Shown piece by piece: positions 58,230 through 64,000 of a stretch of DNA of 64,000 nucleotides. How positions within the stretch are numbered: position 1 is the first letter of the stretch; each line of letters begins with the position of its first letter. The notes under the pieces are model-generated. The model made no database searches and was not told the DNA's origin. It worked only from the letters and a program-made list of their open reading frames with translations. Origin of the DNA: Isochrysis galbana (Eukaryota; Haptophyta; Isochrysidales; Isochrysidaceae); contig CM030937.1 in the NCBI GenBank assembly GCA_018136815.1, positions 2,717,820-2,781,819 of the forward strand, in the 5' to 3' direction. Position numbers and translations under genes: made by a program.

Positions 58230-58870
58230 GCTTGGCAGGCGGATTGTCAAGAACGGGCATGCACCGCGCCCGGTCTCGATTTGAAGTTGGGCTCTCCGGG
58301 CCTCACTCGGAGACGTTGAACGTCCAATGGGCGCCACGGATGGCTGAATTCGACGAGGTTTCGGCGCGCGTCCCGCCCGATTGGCGTGACTGTGTGGGTG
58401 GCCCCTGTGTATTTGGTGTCTGGCGGGGCCCCCCATCCAGGTGGATCGTCGAAATCGCGCAAGCAGCGCGCCCGGAATCAGTTCGAAGTTGGGCTCTCCG
58501 GGCCTCACTCGGAGACGTTGAACGTGCAATGGGCTCAGCGGATGGCTGAATTCGACGAGGTTTCGGCGCGCGTCCCGCCCGATTGGCGTGACTGTGCGGG
58601 TGGCCCCAGTGTATTTGGTGTCTGGCGGGGTCCCCCATCCAGGTGGATCGTCGAAAACGGGCATGCACCGCGCCCGGTCTCGATTTGAAGTTGAGCTCTT
58701 TAAGCCCTTTCCGACTTTAGCGTCTTTCGTCAATATTTGCTTACGTTTTGTTGTGGGGGCCCAAGGGGGAGGTCTGGGTCCCAATGGGGCCCGGATATGT
58801 GTGAGTTGGGTGTATTGGGAGCTTTCTACCAAAAAATATCCTGAAATTTCCTTAACCGTGAGATCCACAC
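58230..58870 (+). repeat. R1 repeat with 202-bp internal tandem duplication
   Basis: Units begin GTTGGGCTCTCCGGGCCTCA at 58286 and 58488, with a third partial unit (GTTGAGCTC) at 58690. Each contains GACGAGGTTTCGGCGCGCGT and GTGGATCGTCGAAA. The unique 3' part (58690-58860) matches 1790-1965 inverted. Confidence 0.85.
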
Positions 58871-59056
58871 ACTGAACACGTTGACTCCACGCACTGAACA
58901 CGTTGACGTTGACTCCACACCCTCGACAAGTTGACTGCACACACGCAACATGTTGACTCTCCGCTCAACAAGTTGACTCTGCCCTCAACAAGTTGACTTC
59001 AGACACTGAAGAAGTTAACTCCACACACTGAACGAGCTGACTCCGCACACTGAGCT
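58864..59056 (+). repeat. GTTGACTC minisatellite
   Basis: About nine degenerate units of 18-24 bp, consensus CACACACTGAACAAGTTGAC followed by TC, in one orientation. Each unit keeps GTTGACT or a one-base variant. It directly abuts the R1 repeat. Confidence 0.8.
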
Positions 59057-59470
59057 CTAGCGCGTGCACCTTCGCCGCCTGCCACAGGTGACAGGTGCGG
59101 CCAGCGACCAACTCTGCCAACTTGTCAGTCGCCGCGCCGACCCTGCCGCCCTCTTCCAATGAAAGCCGGCGCTCCACCTCTGTGCGGTGCTGGCGCGCCG
59201 TACCGACCGCCCTCCCTCTTCGTTCCCAGCCCCACCACCTTTGGCTCTCACCGACGCTTGCCGCTCCTCCAGCCGCCACCTGACCTGCACCTGGCTGCTC
59301 ACCGCACCGCCCCTGTTCTCGCCATCTGAGCCGCCGCCGCCCACCACCTATTTCCGCCGTCCTCCCCTTCCTTCCCCCACCCACTGAGGTTGCGGCTGAG
59401 ACGAACGGCGCTGTCGCGCGCACCCTACCGCTGCCTCCCGAGAGAGGGAGGGAGGGAGGGGGGGGGGGGG

Positions 59471-59621
<151 letters not shown>

Positions 59622-59659
59622 CCCCCGTTTGCTCTCGGGGGATTTCCTCTCCCCCCGAT

Positions 59660-60293
59660 AGCTACTGGGGGATCGGGCACTCGTGAGATAGGGGCCCAGA
59701 AGCGCTAATCTCCCTCGCTAGTGCGAGTGGCCACGGCGAGCCGCGGCCCTTCCCTCCTGGCTCTGGCGCCCCCGTCTTCTCTTACCCAAACGGGGCGAGA
59801 AGACACGTTACTGCCGGAGGGGAGAGCTGCCGCTCCCCCCTCCCCTCCCTCTTCCCTTTTCCTCCTCTCTTCCCTGCGGCGGGGGCCCATGGCGCGCGCC
59901 TGCGGCCCCTCGCTCAGGTCCCCAGATGGCCTGCAGGGCCTGGGAGCACAGCTCAGGGGGCAGGTGAGGCTGGGGCATGGCCCTGGCCCCTCCTGCCTCT
60001 CCCTCGCTGGCGCTCCGCGGCCCTGCGGGTCGACTGGAGCTGGCTGGGGGGTCCTGAACAGGGGGGCCCAGGGGGAGGAGGGGCTGGTCAGAGGAATGGG
60101 CAGGCCACGACGGGCCAGGGCGGGCGAGTCAGGCGGGCCTGTAGGGAGAGGAATGGGTCAGCAGGGCTGTGTGCTCCTGGCAGGCCATCAGGCGTGCCAG
60201 GAGAGTGGGTGGATCCTCCCCCATGGCAGGGGAGGAGTGGAGAGAGAGAGGGGCTCGTGCCCCCCCATGGGCGAACTAAGTATAAACTTAGTT
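59660..60293 (-). repeat. R2 retroposon copy
   Basis: Near-identical to 10941-11558 along its length. On the minus strand it starts with the perfect hairpin AACTAAGT-TTAT-ACTTAGTT and CGCCCATGG. It immediately abuts a copia fragment at 60294. Confidence 0.88.
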
Positions 60294-60850
60294 GACGACG
60301 CAGCTCTCGGAATCGTCAGTTATCTCCAATACTCGAAACATCTCGGGCTAACTTTTGATGGTAACAACTCGTCGCTTGATGTTTATGCTGACTCATCATG
60401 GGGCTCTCTCCCAAAGCCCTTCGCTGGATATGTAATTAAGTATGGGGGAGCATCAATTTCATTTCAATCAAAGAAACTCAGCAAGCTGGTCGCTCAATCA
60501 TCAATCACCTGCTGAGGCTGAGACGGCAGTTTACGCTCTAGCTGCTCGAAATCTACAATTCACTCTTCACTTATTCGACTTCCTTGATCGACCCCAGCAG
60601 CTCCCCATCCACATCTTCACAGACAATTCGGCAACCCGCGACTCGATCAAAAATCCCGGAGTAACGGCTCGAACTCGTCACTATGTTCGTTGGTTACTCT
60701 ACGCTCGAGAGCAATTCCTCCATCACATCTTTGTCCCAAAATGGATCTCTACATCGCCGATGACGGCTGATATCTTCACGAAATGTCTTGACAAAACGAC
60801 ATTCCTTCGCCACCGCTGTTCACTCCTGAATGAAGGTGTTGTCGTCTAAT
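60294..60850 (+). pseudogene. Ty1/copia RNase H fragment, frameshifted
   Basis: Reads DVYADSSWGSLPKPFAGYVI, then SFQSKKLSKLVAQSS. After a frameshift near 60510 it continues AEAETAVYALAARNLQF, FTDNSATRDSIKN and WISTSPMTADIFTKCLD. These are the copia RNase H landmarks, from a family different from that at 53750. The 5' part is cut off at the R2 boundary. Confidence 0.88.
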
Positions 60851-60876
60851 CAGCGTTAGGTCACGCTGTGGGGGAG

Positions 60877-61054
60877 TGTTTGGACTAAATAAACAGGAGC
60901 ACAGGAGTTTTCTTGTATGATGTGCGAGATCTAAGCCTGAGAGTGGCAACGTCGTCATTCGGTGATTCGGAGGGCGTGGTTCCCTTGCGATGTTACCCTT
61001 CGTCTACACAATGCTGCTGTCTATCACTGGGCCTCAATGGATTGGGGCTAAACA
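60877..61054 (+). mobile_element. Copia 3' LTR
   Basis: A purine run GTGGGGGAG immediately precedes TGTTTGGACTAAATAAACAG, and the segment closes with GGGGCTAAACA. The TGTTT...AAACA ends and the polypurine tract define a 178-bp LTR. No 5' LTR is present. A polyadenylation-like AATAAA lies at about 60888. Confidence 0.75.
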
Positions 61055-61436
61055 GGAGTACTCTAGACTAGAGAGTTGTACGAGTACGAGTAAGAACCAA
61101 GAGACAAGAGAGAGAGAGAAAGAACGTGCCGCCTCCGCGCGCCCCCCCCCCCGGTACACCCCCCCCCCCCCGCGCTTCCATCGCGCCCCCCCCCCCCCCC
61201 CCCCCCGCGCGCGCGCGCCAGCAGGAGGGCAAGGCGAGATCCCCCCCTGGCCCCCCCCTCCCTTTCCCTTCTTCTCCCTCCACGCGCGCGCACCTCGCCC
61301 TCGCCTCCCTCTCCCTCTGCCCTCTCCAACAACCCCTTCCCCCCCCCTTGGGCCGCCTCCTGCTGAGTGAGCGAGCACCCCGCCGAGCGCGCGCGCGCAC
61401 ACACACACACACACACGAAGCACCAAGCGAGCGCAC

Positions 61437-62741
61437 ATGGCTCGCACCCTCGCTTTTCTCATCCTGGCCGCCGTCAGCAGCTCTGCGTATGGCCACATGC
61501 TCCGTCGGCCATTCCGCCGGCTCGCTGCGCCAAATCGCAACTCTGCTCTCCGCGCACCGCTGATGTGCGATGCTAGCGTGCAGGAGAAGAGGCCAACTGT
61601 CACAGCCGACGTCATTCCCGGTATGAAGGCCATGAGTGCCTCGCCCGCTGTCGTGCGCGAGGTGGGCTGCAGCTCATGCGAGGCCGAGTGGGTTGCGCGC
61701 TCGAAGGACGTCGAGAAGGCTGAGGCGGAGCGCCTTGATGGTTTGCGCAACAGCGATATGCGTGCATACGTCGCCGAAATCTGGGACTATGCGCAGCACA
61801 TGAACGACACACAGAGGCAGGAGCTCGCGCTCACACCTGACATGGAGTGTCGACGATTCGTGATTGACTCATCGACTCCGCCGACGCCCACCATGGAACG
61901 GGTGTACAACTCCACGATGGAGCGGGTTCCTTACGAGCAGGCCTGCTATATCTGCGGGCCCGAGCAAGCGATGCTATTGCGCACGCTCGTTGCCACTGCT
62001 CGCCCACGCCAGGCTCTCGACATTGGTTGCTTCACGGGATACGCCTCATCAGCAATCCTCGATGCCTTGCCGCGCAATGGTCACCTGACATGCATCGAAG
62101 TGGAGCCCACCTGGACTGGACTTGCGTCGGAGCTCTTGGCAGGGCGCAACGTTGAGTTCATCACTAATGATGCGATGGCAACTCTCAAGGCTTTCGAGAC
62201 GGAGGGCAGGCGCTTCGACTTCATCTCCCTTGATGCTGACAAGCCGATGCACGGCGAGTACTACAACCAAAGTCTCAAATTGCTTCGGCCAGGCGGTGTG
62301 ATGATCATGTTTGGAATGCTCCTCTTCCCGACTGTTGAGGACCAGCAGGCCATGGAAGTTCTTCACGACATCCTCCCCAGCGATAAGCGCATCTTGACTG
62401 CCCAGCTGCCCGTCGGGTGCGGAATCCAGCTCATGGTGTCTACGGCAGATGTTGACCCGAAGTCGCCACCGCTGTACTACGCCAGCCAACGTGCTGATGG
62501 TTCTGTGGCGAACCTGGCGTCCGAACCGGCTCTGAGCGGCGAGGCGGCAGAGATCGAACGGAAGCGATATGAGTTGGAGTTGGAGCTCGCTGCCATCGAT
62601 AGGCTCATTGACGCCGACGGCATTCCCCTAGGCGGTGCAGCAGCATCCGGACCAGGTACAGAGGCTCTCTCATCTGCTGGTCTGGTCGCTCTCGCTGCTG
62701 CTCGTAGGCCACCACCCGAGGATCAGCCATCGGCAATGTAG
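61437..62741 (+). CDS. Class I SAM-dependent O-methyltransferase, plastid-type leader
   Basis: 434 residues without introns. MARTLAFLILAAVSSSAYGH is a signal peptide; the next residues (MLRRPFRRLAAPNRNSALRA) are basic and Ser/Ala-rich like a transit peptide, so plastid targeting is inferred. The catalytic domain resembles the caffeoyl-CoA/catechol O-methyltransferase family (Methyltransf_3): MERVPYEQACYICGPEQAML before motif I, ALDIGCFTGYASSAILDALP (motif I), LTCIEVEPTW (acidic residue for SAM ribose), FDFISLDADKPMHGEYY (metal/catalytic Asp) and LLRPGGVMIM. The last 90 residues are an unrelated Glu/Ala-rich extension. The acceptor substrate is unknown. Confidence 0.9.
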   Translation: MARTLAFLILAAVSSSAYGHMLRRPFRRLAAPNRNSALRAPLMCDASVQEKRPTVTADVIPGMKAMSASPAVVREVGCSSCEAEWVARSKDVEKAEAERLDGLRNSDMRAYVAEIWDYAQHMNDTQRQELALTPDMECRRFVIDSSTPPTPTMERVYNSTMERVPYEQACYICGPEQAMLLRTLVATARPRQALDIGCFTGYASSAILDALPRNGHLTCIEVEPTWTGLASELLAGRNVEFITNDAMATLKAFETEGRRFDFISLDADKPMHGEYYNQSLKLLRPGGVMIMFGMLLFPTVEDQQAMEVLHDILPSDKRILTAQLPVGCGIQLMVSTADVDPKSPPLYYASQRADGSVANLASEPALSGEAAEIERKRYELELELAAIDRLIDADGIPLGGAAASGPGTEALSSAGLVALAAARRPPPEDQPSAM

Positions 62742-63516
62742 GACAGGTCAGGGTTTGGCATGGACTGAGCCAAAGGTCGGTTTTCCAGAAGATGGCTCGA
62801 ACCGTCCCTGGGCGGAAGCGACCATGCATTTCAACGGTAACTCGTGCGGCCTAGCTTGTTTTGGTGCCAACCTTCCGGCGAGGCATTGTTTGGGGAAGAT
62901 ACAGCATTGCAGCACTTCACCTCCTAGGCTGTGCGGAGGCAGTTGTCTGATCCTGCTGTGCAACGAATCGTGGAATTATGTTCTCTTGTGCTCGTCATCT
63001 CTCAGATCATCCTCATCCATCATCTCCGTCTCAGTCTCTTTCGCTCCAGCCCTTCACTGTTGTGGCTTGGAATGATGCAGACAGATGACTTGCGTGAAGA
63101 GAGAATTGTCCCTCAATTTTCCTTGTCATTGAATTCCATCTGATGGATGAGATCACAACAAGCGGTAGGGAGAAGGCCAATTGAGTGTGGCCACGCAGCG
63201 TGCATGGGTTGGAACCTGAGCCCATATCTCACAACACATGCACATACAACGTGTGCTGTCGTGTGGCTCTGAAGATATTACTACCATTCACTTGAGTGCG
63301 GTGCTGATGTCAAACAAGGAACACGGCGGAAGGCGAACTCGCGTGCAAGGGCAGAAAATACTACGGCGGTCAAACACAAACGTCGTGGGTGTTTGTACTA
63401 GCCAGTGTAGAGGCGGTGTCAAAATTCTAAATCACCCGCATACGCGTACGTTCAACATTCCGTCTCGGTCCTCGGGGTTAGGGTAAGGCTTAATCGAACG
63501 GCTGAAGGAAATCTTT
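62742..63516. other. Gene-free stretch
   Basis: 3' flank of the methyltransferase gene. No gene, RNA or clear repeat was recognised. Confidence 0.4.
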
Positions 63517-63531
63517 GACTCAGGGCTTAGG

Positions 63532-63574
63532 TAAAAAAAAACTTCTTAATATTCTCGCCGCGCGCGCGACTACG
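63532..63574 (-). mobile_element. 43-bp LINE 3'-tail insertion with 15-bp TSD
   Basis: GACTCAGGGCTTAGG occurs at 63517-63531 and 63575-63589. Between them, on the minus strand, is CGCGCGCGGCGAGAATATTA, then AGAAG and an oligo-T, the extreme 3' end of the copy 2 LINE family. It is a very short 5'-truncated insertion. Confidence 0.88.
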
Positions 63575-63654
63575 GACTCAGGGCTTAGGGTAGAAAGAAG
63601 AAGAAAGAAAGCGAACGAACGCCATACTCTGTCACATTAATGTTTGGCGATTGA

Positions 63655-63891
63655 TGAGAAAACTATTGCTATAGTTTGAACTATGGAGCGTGCCGCGACC
63701 GCGACCGCTTCCGAGCCTCAGGCGACCCTCGCCACTGCGCCCCACCTGGGACGCCCCACGCCGCCCGCCGCCGAGGCGGCTCTTCAGAAAGCCCTCTCAA
63801 AGCCCATCCATCCCATCCAAATAACCACACCCGCGCGAGCGCGCGGGGTGGCGAGCACTAGCACTAGACTGGTTGCCACCATGGCTCTGCG
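63655..63891 (+). repeat. Second copy of the 40951 hairpin-led element (5' part)
   Basis: AAACTAT-TGCT-ATAGTTT, then GAACTATGGAGCGTGCCGCG, and a frame starting MERAATATASEPQATLATAP that matches the 333-residue ORF for about 65 residues. Similarity stops exactly at CTCTGCGTAG, where new sequence starts. Confidence 0.85.
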
Positions 63892-64000
63892 TAGGCCCAA
63901 ATAGAAATATGCAGTTTTGCTTTGGCCAAAATTTGCAGTGCATATATGCAAAATATGCAATAAAAACTCCCCAAATATGCAGCAAAATATGCGAAATATG
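63892..64000 (+). other. AT-rich element end interrupting the copy
   Basis: Begins TAGGCCCAAATAGAAATATG and contains TTTGGCCAAAATTTG and repeated ATATGCA/TATGCAAAATATGC motifs up to the window edge. It looks like a hAT-type terminus with a subterminal array. The other end is outside the window. Confidence 0.4.

Overview
The window is nuclear DNA of a protist alga. Protein genes carry GT-AG introns, several products have secretory or bipartite plastid-type leaders, and the elongation factor at the left edge is EFL (the EF-1alpha replacement), not EF-1alpha. EFL, bipartite leaders, high GC and long C/G homopolymers would suit a haptophyte or a similar secondary-plastid alga. The lineage is inference.

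Host genes, left to right: EFL (minus, runs off the left edge); a small N-acylated protein (3246); a membrane-anchored family-1 glycosidase (8274-10376, minus); an R2R3-MYB factor with two introns resolved here (14593-16859, minus); an unknown membrane-anchored protein (18313-19416); an alpha/beta-hydrolase-fold protein that lacks the nucleophilic serine (25350-26754, minus, three exons); an ABCC-type transporter (27875-33484, minus); a PC-esterase/TBL-like protein (35873-36973); an FAD amine-oxidase/renalase-like enzyme (42175-43741, two exons); an orphan cytochrome b561 exon (47162-47518); a DEAD-box helicase with a targeting leader (48236-50647, minus); an MFS organophosphate antiporter-like protein (51345-52742); an F-box-like/LRR protein (55572-56882); and a targeted O-methyltransferase (61437-62741). 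They form no operon or pathway cluster.

Much of the rest is mobile DNA, including non-LTR elements, a hAT element, Ty1/copia fragments, MITE/foldback elements and dispersed repeats. Six insertions are proved here by target-site duplications (TSDs): 5770-7067 (hAT, 8 bp), 10687-11558 (17 bp), 19929-23387 (15 bp), 34082-35335 (9 bp), 40951-42085 (17 bp) and 43856-46165 (16 bp). A 43-bp LINE tail at 63532-63574 has a 15-bp TSD.

The main unusual result is a class of retroelements whose 5' end is a short hairpin with a changing but paired stem, followed a few bases later by ATGG. It fronts a LINE, a chimeric element carrying ankyrin-gene sequence, an element with a 333-codon ORF and a GC-rich SINE-like family. 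The LINE 3' ends finish in oligo-T on the sense strand rather than poly-A.
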